64,000 bases of DNA from Thiohalocapsa sp. PB-PSB1 (GCA_016745215.1 CP050890.1:7085001-7149000); one strand, 5' to 3'; counted from the stretch's first letter, positions 1-10,192 are shown. Made by a program: numbers and translations. The notes: generated by a model not told the origin, from the letters alone.

Positions 1-1786
<1,786 letters not shown>

Positions 1787-1905
1787 ATAACACCCAAACG
1801 CTTTGGGTGCTGACAGAGATGCATCCACACTCCATCTCCGCGATTGAACCGAATGATGCAGACGGATCAAAGAAACACCACCTGAGGTCAGTCTGCCAAC
1901 GCTTT
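1787..1905 (+). other. 23S-5S spacer with a small hairpin
   Basis: Transcribed spacer of about 120 bp. It holds a hairpin at 1791-1809 (CACCCAAA, loop CGC, TTTGGGTG), plausibly a processing structure. No tRNA gene is present. Confidence 0.6.
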
Positions 1906-2022
1906 TCCTGGCGGCCACAGAGCACTGGAACCACCTGATCCCATCCCGAACTCAGAAGTGAAACGGTGCATCGCCGATGATAGTGTGGGGCCTCCCCATG
2001 CGAAAGTAGGTCACTGCCAGGG
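1906..2022 (+). rRNA. rrf: 5S ribosomal RNA
   Basis: A 5S rRNA of about 117 nt. It opens with CCTGGCGGCC, contains the conserved GAACTCAGAAGTGAAACG near 1949-1966, and closes with CACTGCCAGG, which pairs with the 5' end to form helix I. It lies directly after 23S, the usual order in Gammaproteobacteria. Ends may be off by one or two bases. Confidence 0.97.
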
Positions 2023-2033
2023 CTTAAACTGAT

Positions 2034-2068
2034 AAAACCCAATTGTCTGAAGACAATTGGGTTTTTTT
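2034..2068 (+). terminator. Rho-independent terminator of the rRNA operon
   Basis: Perfect stem AAAACCCAATTGTC / GACAATTGGGTTTT with a TGAA loop, running into a T tract, starting 12 nt after the 5S gene. Confidence 0.93.
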
Positions 2069-2078
2069 ATATGCCCAT

Positions 2079-2365
2079 GGCGATTGCCGGAGAGAAGCAT
2101 ATGGCCTTGATCATCACTCGGCGCAAAACCCTAAACTACGCAGGAAATAAAGGCTGTAAGCTGCTGTTTTGCCAATATTATCGTGCCAACCCAGGGCCGT
2201 GGTGTCCAAACGAGGATCAAGGCAAAACATACCAACTGGACCCGGATTGTCATTCGCCTTGGCGTAGTGGCAACTCGCCCATGGTCGCTCTATGGGCGGG
2301 TTGCCGCAACAAAAAGACCGGACGAGAAGACAAGCCAGGTGGTATGTTTCTCGACAGAAATCACC
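2079..2365 (+). repeat. Family A inverted-repeat element, copy 1 (with a nested insertion)
   Basis: Non-autonomous element with imperfect terminal inverted repeats of about 30 bp (left GGCGATTGCCGGAGAGAA, right TTTCTCGACAGAAATCACC). The core carries the sequence GGCAACTCGCCCATGG...CTATGGGCGGGTTGCCGC, which folds into a hairpin. In this copy the left TIR is split: about 130 bp (near 2102-2231) separate GAGAAGCATA from ACATACCAACTGG, with CATA on both sides. Related copies are at 7287, 9453, 57517 and 61303. It codes for nothing convincing. Confidence 0.8.
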
Positions 2366-2520
2366 CAATTCCGCCGCTGAAGCTTGCCGTTGCGATTAGA
2401 TATTTCGTATCTCCGCGGTAATCCGGTCCACTTGTATGTTTTTCAAAGCCATGTTTTTCAAAGGCATGTGTTGTACCGTAGGTCAACCGGAATAATTTAC
2501 CAAGGCAATTATTATGCTCA
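2366..2520. other. Intergenic stretch without a recognised feature
   Basis: Between the family A element and the next gene. A short CATG-containing near-repeat (AAGCCATGTTTTTCAAAGGCATG, near 2446-2468) is the only pattern seen. Confidence 0.4.
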
Positions 2521-2808
2521 TCAGGTTTTCCCAAGCCAACTCTGTAGTGCGTCCACGATTGCCTGTGCTTGAGCCTGGCTAGAAATATTAAATTTAGACT
2601 GTTGACGATACTCACCATTTCGCTTTTGGTAGCGTCGGATAGTGAACCGTTCTGGACCATATGCGTTCTTGGCACGATCCCAGTCTTGGTATCGATAGAG
2701 GATGGTAGCCCAGCTCCCTCTGGACAGCACTACTTTGTCAAGTTCCTTGGTGGTTTCTATACCGCCTTCTGTGTACGTCACGGTTAGATCGTCAATGCTT
2801 TCCGTCAT
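2521..2808 (-). CDS. Small conserved hypothetical protein (95 aa)
   Basis: Encodes a 95-residue soluble, basic protein without signal peptide or membrane segment. The middle part (RFTIRRYQKRNGEYRQQSKFN) alternates polar and aromatic residues like beta strands, and the end (SSQAQAQAIVDALQSWL) reads as an amphipathic helix. I recall similar short unnamed proteins in sulfur-oxidising Gammaproteobacteria but know no function. It is on the same strand as the downstream ankyrin lipoprotein gene reading leftward, though that gene lies upstream of it with a 63-bp gap, so the two could share a transcript. Confidence 0.55.
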   Translation of the reverse strand: MTESIDDLTVTYTEGGIETTKELDKVVLSRGSWATILYRYQDWDRAKNAYGPERFTIRRYQKRNGEYRQQSKFNISSQAQAQAIVDALQSWLGKT

Positions 2809-2871
2809 AACTAACTGCCAAATCTATTCAAGTTTAATTGAGCTGACGCAGGAGTGCGGACTGACAGCTAC

Positions 2872-3528
2872 CTATCGAATCGCACCGTATTGCTTCAGCA
2901 GTTGAGTAATGATTTTTGCTGATGTCTGGTCATTAAGCTTTTGGGCAATAGCTAGGGGCGTTAACCCAGCGGCGTTCGTAGCATTAACATCGGCGCCAAC
3001 AATAATGAGTCTTCTTGCTAGTTTGACATCTCCTAAACTCACTGCTAGGTGTAGTGGCGGTTCACCATCCTGATCGGCAGCATTGACATCTATCCCTCGT
3101 TTAGTCAAAAACTCAAGCGTGTCAGAGTCTGCCGCTTGTTCTCGAACGAGTGTCAGGAGAAGAGCTTGAAGATCATCATCTGGTTGTTCATTCAATAATA
3201 ATTTGGCTGATGGTACCTTGCCGCTGGCAAGAGCCACGTGCAGCGGGGTGCGTCCTGCGGCGTTTCTCGCGTTGACGTCGGCGCCATGGCGTAGGAGTTC
3301 CCTCGCAATGGCGATGCTGCCTTGGCCGACGGCGATGTGCAGCGGAAAATCGCCGTTCGGGCCAGGTTGGTTAATATCGGTCCCCCAAAACAAGTGGCGT
3401 TTGATTTGCTCAATGTCGCCTATGTGTACGGATCGGTACAGGTTGACTGTGGGTTTGGGAGGCTCGTTGCACCCCGTCAGACTCGAGGTCAGACTGAAAA
3501 GCAGCAAGATGAGGAGCAGGAGTCGCAT
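2872..3528 (-). CDS. Ankyrin-repeat lipoprotein
   Basis: Begins at a Met followed by a hydrophobic leader (MRLLLLILLLFSLTSSLTGC) with a lipobox-like L-T-G-C, so it is probably a lipidated envelope protein; the upstream in-frame Met at 3564 would bury the leader and was not chosen. The mature part holds at least four ankyrin repeats with the usual DFPLHIAVGQG, GRTPLHVALASG, GEPPLHLAVSLG and GLTPLAIAQ cores and GADVNA turns. Ankyrin arrays mediate protein-protein contact; the partner is unknown. It is divergently oriented to the two-TM protein gene at 3640. Confidence 0.8.
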   Translation of the reverse strand: MRLLLLILLLFSLTSSLTGCNEPPKPTVNLYRSVHIGDIEQIKRHLFWGTDINQPGPNGDFPLHIAVGQGSIAIARELLRHGADVNARNAAGRTPLHVALASGKVPSAKLLLNEQPDDDLQALLLTLVREQAADSDTLEFLTKRGIDVNAADQDGEPPLHLAVSLGDVKLARRLIIVGADVNATNAAGLTPLAIAQKLNDQTSAKIITQLLKQYGAIR

Positions 3529-3639
3529 TGTGTGTGGACTGGTGCCGAGTAGGCAAAATGTCATGTGTTATTGTAAGAGACCCAGAATCTTGCTCGGAAG
3601 CTATCTCCAGGTAAGCTGTTGGGCTGATGTGAGGCCGCT

Positions 3640-4026
3640 ATGCTGAGTAAGTTATTGATCACCGCCTTGGTGATTTTTATCGCCTATCTGGTCGTACGCT
3701 TTCGCCACCAAGAATCCCAGCTGAACGAAAGCGATGGTTTATCTTCGAAAATGCACCTAAGACTGCAGGGCATGCAAGGTGCCCTTAAGGCCGGTGCCTA
3801 CGCCCTTATTGGGCTCTTGATAATCGGTAGTCTGCTGCACCTATACCAATCCTGGGAGAGGAAGCAAGATATAGTTAATGTTCAGGTCGTTAATCCTTAT
3901 ACAGGGCAAGTGCAACGTTATCAGACTCGGCGCGGTGATTTGCAAGGGAGAATATTTCGTACCTTAGACGGTCGCACAATCCGAATCGCCGACATGGAAC
4001 GCTTGGTGATCGAGGAATTGCCATGA
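3640..4026 (+). CDS. Small inner-membrane protein with two predicted TM segments
   Basis: 128 residues. A first hydrophobic segment lies at about residues 3-20 (LLITALVIFIAYLVV) and a second at about 49-68 (GAYALIGLLIIGSLLHLY). They are separated by a charged loop and followed by a C-terminal domain of about 55 residues with VQVVNPYTGQVQRYQTRRGDL and RTLDGRTIRIADMERL, which reads like a small beta-rich domain. No named family recognised. It stands alone on the plus strand between convergent and divergent minus-strand genes, so it has its own promoter or is expressed weakly. Confidence 0.6.
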   Translation: MLSKLLITALVIFIAYLVVRFRHQESQLNESDGLSSKMHLRLQGMQGALKAGAYALIGLLIIGSLLHLYQSWERKQDIVNVQVVNPYTGQVQRYQTRRGDLQGRIFRTLDGRTIRIADMERLVIEELP

Positions 4027-4054
4027 TCATCCGCTGGTTGGTCAACTGCTGTCA

Positions 4055-4648
4055 TCAAGCTCCAAGCCCAATATTGAAGGCGACAGAAAGTCTTAGTCTT
4101 TTGCTCTGATTTTGCTCGACGGCGTGAGGCAAATCTGGTGGAAAGAATAGCATCATGCCTGGTTTCGGGCAGAAGTATCTCGGTAACGGGCCATCATGAA
4201 ACACGAGATTTCCAGATTTTCGTGGGACACTTACATAGTACACGCCGGATAGCAGCTCGTCGTTTTCCTCGTGGCTGTGGACGCTGGTACTTTCCCCGGG
4301 TTCCATTGCGTTGAGCCAAAAACCAATACGCAGGCGGTTGGGCTCGATGTGAAGCACGCGACCAGCTTGGTTAAGTGCAAATTGCAGCACAGAGCTCAGA
4401 CCAGGCAACCGATCTTGCTCGACATAAAGATTCTCAAAGCGGCCATCGATGAAATGCGAGCGGCGCTTAAAGTCAGCGTCTGTTAACTCCACAAAAGCGC
4501 TTGCCAGCAGACGATTGATACAATCTGAATGTGGCAACCATGCTATATTGATCAGATTATCATCATGGTCATCAACAGCTTTTTGCTTACTTCGGTCTAC
4601 TGCCAAGGTTCGCTTCCGTTGCCATTCAGTCAGAGTTAGATGAGTCAA
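4055..4648 (-). CDS. Putative 2OG-Fe(II) oxygenase-like protein
   Basis: 197 residues with the layout of the small double-stranded beta-helix oxygenases annotated as putative 2OG-Fe(II) oxygenases: a candidate iron-binding segment HSHEENDELLSGVYYV (H124/H126), then SGNLVFHDG, then PPDLPHAVEQN with H175, then a basic strand RLRLSVAFNI that could bind the 2-oxoglutarate carboxylate. The HxH...H pattern is not the textbook HxD...H, so metal use is unproven. Its 5' end overlaps the 3' end of the CreA-like gene by about 23 nt on the same strand, implying co-transcription. Substrate unknown. Confidence 0.6.
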   Translation of the reverse strand: MTHLTLTEWQRKRTLAVDRSKQKAVDDHDDNLINIAWLPHSDCINRLLASAFVELTDADFKRRSHFIDGRFENLYVEQDRLPGLSSVLQFALNQAGRVLHIEPNRLRIGFWLNAMEPGESTSVHSHEENDELLSGVYYVSVPRKSGNLVFHDGPLPRYFCPKPGMMLFFPPDLPHAVEQNQSKRLRLSVAFNIGLGA

Positions 4649-5237
4649 AGTGCACCCGCGGTGGTGTCGAATCGAGGGCGGCTTTTATATTTTCGGTTTC
4701 CTTGTTTAACGTCTTTTCAGGTATATCAGATGTAAACTGTGGGGTCGGTTGCATCGTCTTTCCCAGAGTAGTGCTCCATGGCGTGACGACTACCACCGAG
4801 ATCGAGTTCTTTGGCGATCCTTCTATGATACGATCGCTGTAGGTTAGATAAACCAGTGTATTTCTGGGTGCGTCATAGAAGCGTACCACCTGCATGGTTT
4901 TAGTGAACAAGGAAGTCCTTTTCTTAAAGACGTCATCACCATCAGCCTTACCATTGGCCACCTGTTCTGGAATCTGCACCGGCCCGACTTGGCGGCAGGC
5001 TAACGACGCATCGGATGTATCTTCAGCTACGCCCACCGCGCCGCTGATTCCGCCCGTCTTGGCTCGGCTCAGATAGCATGCAATGCCAGGAATGTCCGGG
5101 TCTTGAAACACCTCAACGACGATCTTGTCGTTCGGTCCCATCCACTTGAACTTCGTGCTGACTTGTCCAATGACCTCGGCAAAAGCTGGCATAGAACAGA
5201 TACTCAGTAGAATCATTGCTACAGTGAATAAACGCAT
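4626..5237 (-). CDS. creA: CreA family periplasmic protein
   Basis: The start at 5237 gives a clean signal peptide (MRLFTVAMILLSICSMPAFA-EVIG); upstream Mets lack one. The mature protein matches what I know of CreA (DUF1451-independent periplasmic family): EVIGQVSTKFKWMGPNDKIVVEVFQDPDIPGIACYLS, followed by conserved cysteines, SLFTKTMQVVRFYD and LVYLTYSDRIIEGSPKNSISVV. CreA-type proteins are exported and poorly understood; the name does not imply a cre regulon here. It is followed by the oxygenase-like gene with a short overlap. Confidence 0.82.
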   Translation of the reverse strand: MRLFTVAMILLSICSMPAFAEVIGQVSTKFKWMGPNDKIVVEVFQDPDIPGIACYLSRAKTGGISGAVGVAEDTSDASLACRQVGPVQIPEQVANGKADGDDVFKKRTSLFTKTMQVVRFYDAPRNTLVYLTYSDRIIEGSPKNSISVVVVTPWSTTLGKTMQPTPQFTSDIPEKTLNKETENIKAALDSTPPRVHFDSSNSD

Positions 5238-5329
5238 AATGTGTCTCCGTTTTGGATTGGTAACTGGCTTATGTTGGACTGTGTTCGACATCGATCTCAG
5301 TCGCACAGCCATGGCCTACAGACAGCCAC

Positions 5330-6541
5330 TCAACGGGAGCCGAACAGCCGTGCGTGCTCTTTGCGACTCCGTGTGATGCAATCTTCGATTGATACGCCAA
5401 GAAACCAATTACCGGTCGTGGCTAAAGGCCGACTAACCAATTCTTGGTCCAATCTGTCAATAAGTTGCTGATGACCCTTGCGTAAGCTTGGTAATCGATT
5501 TTTGCTATGGGCGATGGCAGCGGGCTTGTCCGGTGCCACGTCGAGTGCATCGCAAGCTGCTTTTATGCGTTCGGCCGCTTCATAACGTCCGCCAGGGAAG
5601 TGGAACGCGAACCCCCGTCTTTGCTGCTCATCGGCCATGAAGTCCCGTGATACAGCCGATAAGAATGGGCCGTCAATGCTGATCAGTCCGGCCATCTTGT
5701 CAGTGGGGATGTCGAACTCGTAGAAGGCAAGCAGCAAGGTATCGATTTCGGCCATGCCAATGTCGCCGACGGCATTGGCCGCGCTGGGCGCGATATCCCG
5801 GAGCAGTGGCACCGCAATGTCAGGTGGAACAGCGAGCGTCAGATAGTCGCAGGTATATTCGCAACCATCTTCGCGTTGGATGACAAAATGGCTATTGTGG
5901 CTGCCTACAGCTGAAACTGCCTGGCCTAATTCAACCCTCATGCCAGGTGTCTTCGCGATCGTTGCCGGAATCTCGCTGAGCCCATTTGGCATTGTGAAAT
6001 TGCGTAACACTTCCTTGCGCCTTGGTTTTTTTCGAAAAAGAGCCTCGGCAGGAAACTCGTCTGCAGTCTGGCAAACCACGGATCGAAAGGCAGGGCCAAA
6101 CAGATCCCGATAGTTTCGCTTGCCAAGCCCTCGACCGTAGTATTCAAGAACGCTGCAATTGGATTTCGATTGCCAAAAGAGTTGGGGAATCGACAGGACT
6201 AATTCAGCCACATGCAATGCCGATAGTATGCTCTTTCGTTTACCACCGCGCCAAAGCTTGTAGGCTTGTTTTTCCTTGGGTGTTGCGCGCTGCAGTAAGC
6301 CTATATCTTCCAAGATGTCAAGCAGATTACCGTAACTGTTAAAACAACTGTGGCTACCCGCCTCAACCCAAAAGTGATCAAGCTCTGAAAAATTGTGCGT
6401 GTGCATACAGCCACCGACGCGCTGCTCGCGCTCGAGCAACACGGTATCCACGCCGGCGCGAGCCGCGTAGTACGCGGAGCTCAGACCACTGATGCCGCCT
6501 CCAATAACGATATGCTGGTGGTGTTGTGAGCTCATATTCAA
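5330..6541 (-). CDS. FAD-dependent amine-oxidase/protoporphyrinogen-oxidase-like protein
   Basis: 403 residues. The N terminus has the FAD dinucleotide-binding motif HIVIGGGISGLSSAYYAARAG followed by VLLEREQRVGGCMHT, the GG motif typical of the monoamine oxidase/protoporphyrinogen oxidase superfamily. The C-terminal region contains GNWFLGVSIEDCITRSRKEHARL, matching the second FAD-contact segment near the end of such proteins. Length (about 400) is slightly short for HemY. It could act on protoporphyrinogen or on a different amine or carotenoid-like substrate; the window holds hemN far away but no neighbouring heme gene. Confidence 0.7.
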   Translation of the reverse strand: MNMSSQHHQHIVIGGGISGLSSAYYAARAGVDTVLLEREQRVGGCMHTHNFSELDHFWVEAGSHSCFNSYGNLLDILEDIGLLQRATPKEKQAYKLWRGGKRKSILSALHVAELVLSIPQLFWQSKSNCSVLEYYGRGLGKRNYRDLFGPAFRSVVCQTADEFPAEALFRKKPRRKEVLRNFTMPNGLSEIPATIAKTPGMRVELGQAVSAVGSHNSHFVIQREDGCEYTCDYLTLAVPPDIAVPLLRDIAPSAANAVGDIGMAEIDTLLLAFYEFDIPTDKMAGLISIDGPFLSAVSRDFMADEQQRRGFAFHFPGGRYEAAERIKAACDALDVAPDKPAAIAHSKNRLPSLRKGHQQLIDRLDQELVSRPLATTGNWFLGVSIEDCITRSRKEHARLFGSR

Positions 6542-6599
6542 CCAATCTCATAGGGGCTAGGTTATTCAACTACCGCACCACCAACCTGGGGTCAGCAGT

Positions 6600-7127
6600 T
6601 CAGTCAGTGCGCTCGGTCTCGACCTCGTCAATTTGCACCAGTTTCAGATGGTTTATGTTGAGTTCAGGCGGCTTCGGTGCCGGAGGCTCACAGTCCTGGA
6701 GAGACCATTCCGGCCCCGATACCAAGCTCAACGAGGCCGTGTTCGGCGTTTGGGGCGGACCACGATCGTCAATCTCATCCAGCGGTGAACCGATCGGCGC
6801 AAGCGTGAGCCCTCCGTCATTGACGATCGGTGACCTCGATGTTGTTTCCGACTCCGTTACCGTGCTGGTTGGTAACCCTGTTGCAGAGGCCTTGCGCAAG
6901 GGCTCGATCAGTGTCAGAGCACCCAGGTTACTGAAGGTTGACTGGTAGCGTTTGGCCATTTCTAAACTGACTTCGCGCTTCACGACAATCCGCTGTCCGC
7001 TAAATAGATTGTCCAGTTGCGCGTCGCCCAATTTGAATGTTTCTTTTATGTCGCGACGCGCGGATTCCCGCGTTGTCGTTGGTGAGATCTGGCCGGAAAA
7101 GATAACATTATAGCGATCTGCGGTCAT
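6600..7127 (-). CDS. Hypothetical protein with N-terminal small domain and proline-rich tail
   Basis: 175 residues. The first 75 (DRYNVIFSGQIS...ARRDIKETFKLGDAQLDNLFSGQRIVVKREVSLEMAKRYQSTFSNLGA) look like a compact alpha/beta domain that I have seen at the N terminus of unnamed gammaproteobacterial proteins, often before membrane segments. The remaining 100 residues are Ser/Thr/Pro-rich and probably disordered, with no TM helix. Function unknown. It is co-oriented with the FAD oxidoreductase gene 58 bp downstream. Confidence 0.6.
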   Translation of the reverse strand: MTADRYNVIFSGQISPTTTRESARRDIKETFKLGDAQLDNLFSGQRIVVKREVSLEMAKRYQSTFSNLGALTLIEPLRKASATGLPTSTVTESETTSRSPIVNDGGLTLAPIGSPLDEIDDRGPPQTPNTASLSLVSGPEWSLQDCEPPAPKPPELNINHLKLVQIDEVETERTD

Positions 7128-7286
7128 GGCTAAGACTCGATTTGAAACGCCTATCTGAAATAATATGCAAATTCATCGCACCTGCTATCTATGCGTCCGA
7201 TGCAGCCGATGGTAGGTTGAGATGATACTCCAACCTGGTAGGACTTCGAGAGAGAAAAGCACGTGGATTCTGTTGAACGTTACTGA

Positions 7287-7442
7287 GGCGATTGCTGGAG
7301 AGAAACAGACCAACTGGTGCCGGATTCTTGTTCGCCTTCGCGAAGCGGCAACTCCCCATGGTCGCTTTATGGGCGGGTTGCCACAACGTCGATGCCGAAC
7401 GAGAAGACATGCCAGGTGGCCTGTTTCTCGACAGAAATCGCT
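7287..7442 (+). repeat. Family A inverted-repeat element, copy 2
   Basis: 156 bp, uninterrupted. Left end GGCGATTGCTGGAGAGAAAC, right end TTTCTCGACAGAAATCGCT, with the GCGGCAACTCCCCATGG...TTTATGGGCGGGTTGCC core. Flanked on the left by TTGAACGTTACTGA, a sequence also found just right of copy 3. Confidence 0.85.
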
Positions 7443-7582
7443 TGAGCCCTGAGGCAAGTTGCATCGACCGCCTCGGTCCGTCCGGAGTCGACCTCATTGC
7501 AGCTTTCGATTCACATGGTTAACGGCACTGCTCTGGAGGTGTTGTCGATGCTTACACTTGTACGGTTGCAACCGGAGATTTC

Positions 7583-9376
7583 ATGAACGGTATTTGTGGA
7601 TGGTGGGGCGCCCGACCCCAGGCTGCAGAGGGTATATTTCCAACAACAAGCGATGCAAGCATTAACGATTGTGACATCAGCGCGGCAGTCATCGGTAACA
7701 ACACCGGTGGTTTGGTTCATGCGGATGTCGAGATAGTTGTTGCGATCTCCGAACGCACTTCATTCGGTGACGCAGCAACGGTTGCCGCAGCCTATCGGCG
7801 CGATGGCGATGCTATGCTGTGCGCGATGCAAGGGGCGTTCGCATTGGCATTGCTTGACCGTCGACGTAGCCGATTCTTGCTGGCCGTAGATCGCGCCGGT
7901 GCTCGATCGTTATACGTAAATGAGCGTTATGGAGGGGTTTTTTTTGCTAGTCGTCTGGAAATGCTCAGTCGTGCACCCGGATTTAACAGGATGCACGACG
8001 ATCAGGCTATCTTTGACTACCTCTATTTTCATGTGATTCCGAGTCCGCGGGTGATTTACCGCGACGTATCGAAATTACTGCCGGCACAGATGCGGATTTG
8101 GGAGAACGGCCAGACCTTGCATCGGTTTTACTGGCATATGCCGTATCGAGATTCTGAAGTAGCGGATTACGCTGCCTTGCGGCAGGAGTTCCGAGCGTTG
8201 TTGCCGCGGGTGGTTGGAGATGCCGCAGGGCATTCGAAGACCGGGGCTGACCGGGTCGCCTGCTTTCTAAGCGGGGGCACCGACAGTTCTACCGTGGCCG
8301 GTACTTGGCGTGAGCTGCGCGGCGCGCCGGTTTCGACATATTCGATAGGATTTGACGCTGCCGGTTTCGACGAGATGGACTACGCGCGCACTGCAGCGCG
8401 CCATTTTGGTACCAATCCGCGTGAACTTTATGTTAAACCCGCAGATGTTGTCGATAGCATCCCCCGCATCGCGGCTTATTGTGACGAACCATTTGGCAAT
8501 GCCTCGATCGTTCCAGCCTACCTATGCGCCCGCTTTGCCAAGGATGATGGCATCGACACCATGCTCGCTGGTGATGGCGGTGATGAAATTTTTGGCGGAA
8601 ATGAACGCTACGCCAACCAAAGTCTGTTCGAACTCTATGGGCGAATCCCCGCGCCGGCGCGCAGGCTGCTCGAATCGGCACTGCAAATGCCGGGGCTGGA
8701 CGCGATTCCCATGGTACGCAAGGCCCGCAGTTACATCGCCCAAGCGAAGGTGCCATTGCCAGATCGCTTTGAGACCTACAATTTTCTACATCGCACCGCG
8801 CTCGACCAGATTTTCGAGCCTGCATTCCTGGCGCGAGTGGACAGCGAGGAACCGCTGCGCAATCTGCGCGAGGTCTATGCCCGAACCAAATCCAATTCGG
8901 CGATCAACCGTATGATGCATCTGGACCTGAAAATAACGCTCTCCGATAACGATCTGCGTAAGGTCAACCAAGCCTGCGAACTCGCGGGTGTCAATGTTTG
9001 CTATCCACTGCTCGATGATCGCATGCTGGACTTTGCAGCCTCTGTACCAGCGCGCATGCAACTGAAAGGGACGCAATTGCGCTGGTTTTTTAAACGATCA
9101 CTGGCGGATTTTTTGCCGCCCCAGATCATCGCCAAGCGAAAGCAGGGTTTTGGTTTGCCGGTGGGGCTCTGGATGGCGGACTATGCGCCATTACGCGAAC
9201 TTTCACATGAGAGCCTTATCGCTCTCAAGCATCGTCAAATCGTTCGCCCGAGCTATATCGACTGGGTAGAGCAGAAGCATGCGAAAGAGCATGCCTCGTA
9301 CTATGGTGTTATGCTCTGGATTCTCATCATGCTTGAGCAGTGGCTACAAGCTCATCAAGCGACAGCTCAGAGATGA
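7583..9376 (+). CDS. Asparagine-synthetase-like amidotransferase family protein, N-terminal nucleophile absent
   Basis: 597 residues with the two-domain AsnB layout: N-terminal glutamine-amidotransferase class II (Ntn) domain and C-terminal synthetase domain with the PP-loop FLSGGTDSSTVAG at about residues 228-240, then LAGDGGDEIFGGNERY and a C-terminal KRKQGFGLP motif. AsnB proteins start MC-G-I, where Cys2 is the glutaminase nucleophile; here the protein starts M-N-G-I-C-G, with Asn at position 2 and the nearest Cys at position 5. Glutaminase activity is therefore doubtful and the enzyme may use ammonia or another amine donor. Such paralogues often sit in surface-glycan loci. It lies between family A copies 2 and 3. 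ATG at 7583 follows CCGGAGATTTC, a usable Shine-Dalgarno. Confidence 0.85.
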   Translation: MNGICGWWGARPQAAEGIFPTTSDASINDCDISAAVIGNNTGGLVHADVEIVVAISERTSFGDAATVAAAYRRDGDAMLCAMQGAFALALLDRRRSRFLLAVDRAGARSLYVNERYGGVFFASRLEMLSRAPGFNRMHDDQAIFDYLYFHVIPSPRVIYRDVSKLLPAQMRIWENGQTLHRFYWHMPYRDSEVADYAALRQEFRALLPRVVGDAAGHSKTGADRVACFLSGGTDSSTVAGTWRELRGAPVSTYSIGFDAAGFDEMDYARTAARHFGTNPRELYVKPADVVDSIPRIAAYCDEPFGNASIVPAYLCARFAKDDGIDTMLAGDGGDEIFGGNERYANQSLFELYGRIPAPARRLLESALQMPGLDAIPMVRKARSYIAQAKVPLPDRFETYNFLHRTALDQIFEPAFLARVDSEEPLRNLREVYARTKSNSAINRMMHLDLKITLSDNDLRKVNQACELAGVNVCYPLLDDRMLDFAASVPARMQLKGTQLRWFFKRSLADFLPPQIIAKRKQGFGLPVGLWMADYAPLRELSHESLIALKHRQIVRPSYIDWVEQKHAKEHASYYGVMLWILIMLEQWLQAHQATAQR

Positions 9377-9452
9377 CTGGAACACCCTCACCAAACCGAC
9401 GGGGGGCGAAATGCCCAACCCGCACAAGCTCGAAGGCTGATAAACGTTACCA

Positions 9453-9598
9453 GGCGATTGCCGGAGAGAAACAGACCAACTGGCGCCGGATTCTCGTTCG
9501 TCTTTGCGAAACGGTAACCTGCTCACGGTCGCTCTGTGGGCGGGTTGATGCCCGAAGAGAGGACGAGCACGGTGAGATGTTTCTCGACAGAAATCGCC
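9453..9598 (+). repeat. Family A inverted-repeat element, copy 3
   Basis: 146 bp. Left end GGCGATTGCCGGAGAGAAAC, right end TTTCTCGACAGAAATCGCC. The core palindrome is eroded (GGTAACCTGCTCACGG...CTGTGGGCGGGTTGATG). AAACGTTACCA precedes it and GTTGAACGTTACTA follows it, so an AACGTT-containing site flanks both sides. Confidence 0.82.
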
Positions 9599-9614
9599 TT
9601 ATAGTTGAACGTTA

Positions 9615-10016
9615 CTAGGCCCCTCGGCGTCCCGGCACGCTGAGCACCTTAACCCTTACGCGGGTAGTGCCTCGCTTGATGATGCCGAGTTTAGAGGCGG
9701 CCCGACGGGAAAGATCGATGATTCGGCCCTTGACAAAGGGACCGCGGTCATTCACACGCACCACGATACTCTTGCCCGTACGCACGTCCGTTACCTGTAC
9801 CTTACTACCCAGTGGTAGGGTTTTGTGTGCCGCGGTCATTTTATTCCTGTTATAAGTTTGACCGCTTGCGGTCTTATTTCCGTGCAGGCTGTCGTGATAG
9901 TACGAAGCGATTCCCTTCAATACTTTACCTGGACGTGCGCTGGAGCCAGCGAAGGTCGACATGGAAGCAGTTGCAAACAGGGCTGCAAGAAGAACAAGGG
10001 CAATTTTTCTGGTCAT
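9615..10016 (-). CDS. RlpA-like double-psi beta-barrel protein
   Basis: The start at 10016 yields a signal peptide (TRKIALVLLAALFATASMSTFAG). The mature part is a single RlpA-like domain: GIASYYHDSLHGNKTASGQTYN, MTAAHKTLPLGSKVQVTDVRTGKSIVVRVNDRGPF, then GRIIDLSRRAASKLGI, the hallmark strand order of septal lytic transglycosylase RlpA and its relatives. It lacks the SPOR domain of true RlpA and is short, about 134 residues, so it is a periplasmic RlpA-like protein whose glycan-cleaving activity is uncertain. An operator-like pair of palindromes lies about 130 nt upstream. Confidence 0.85.
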   Translation of the reverse strand: MTRKIALVLLAALFATASMSTFAGSSARPGKVLKGIASYYHDSLHGNKTASGQTYNRNKMTAAHKTLPLGSKVQVTDVRTGKSIVVRVNDRGPFVKGRIIDLSRRAASKLGIIKRGTTRVRVKVLSVPGRRGA

Positions 10017-10144
10017 TGTGCAATACCTATGGTTGGACCGCTGGACCTTGGGCGTGTCGACTATCTTGCCCGACTGTACCAACCCGATTCTCTTGTTGGA
10101 GTATTCGGGCATGACGGTCTTGATGAAATAACAGTGGCCCTAGC

Positions 10145-10175
10145 ATACGGGAAAACCCGTATAAGGGAAATCCCT
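10145..10175. promoter_or_regulatory. Two adjacent similar palindromes, possible operator
   Basis: ATACGGG-AAAA-CCCGTAT at 10145-10162 followed directly by AGGGA-AA-TCCCT at 10164-10175. Both have the form (C/A)GGG-A(n)-CCC(G/T). They lie between the end of the permease gene and the start of the rlpA-like gene (same strand). No T tract follows on the minus strand, so a regulator site is more likely than a terminator. Confidence 0.4.
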
Positions 10176-10192
10176 AATTAACCCTGCTCTTG

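Noticed and set aside
10145..10162. ATACGGGAAAACCCGTAT as a terminator for the ABC operon
   Set aside because: No T run on the minus strand after the stem; listed as a possible operator instead.
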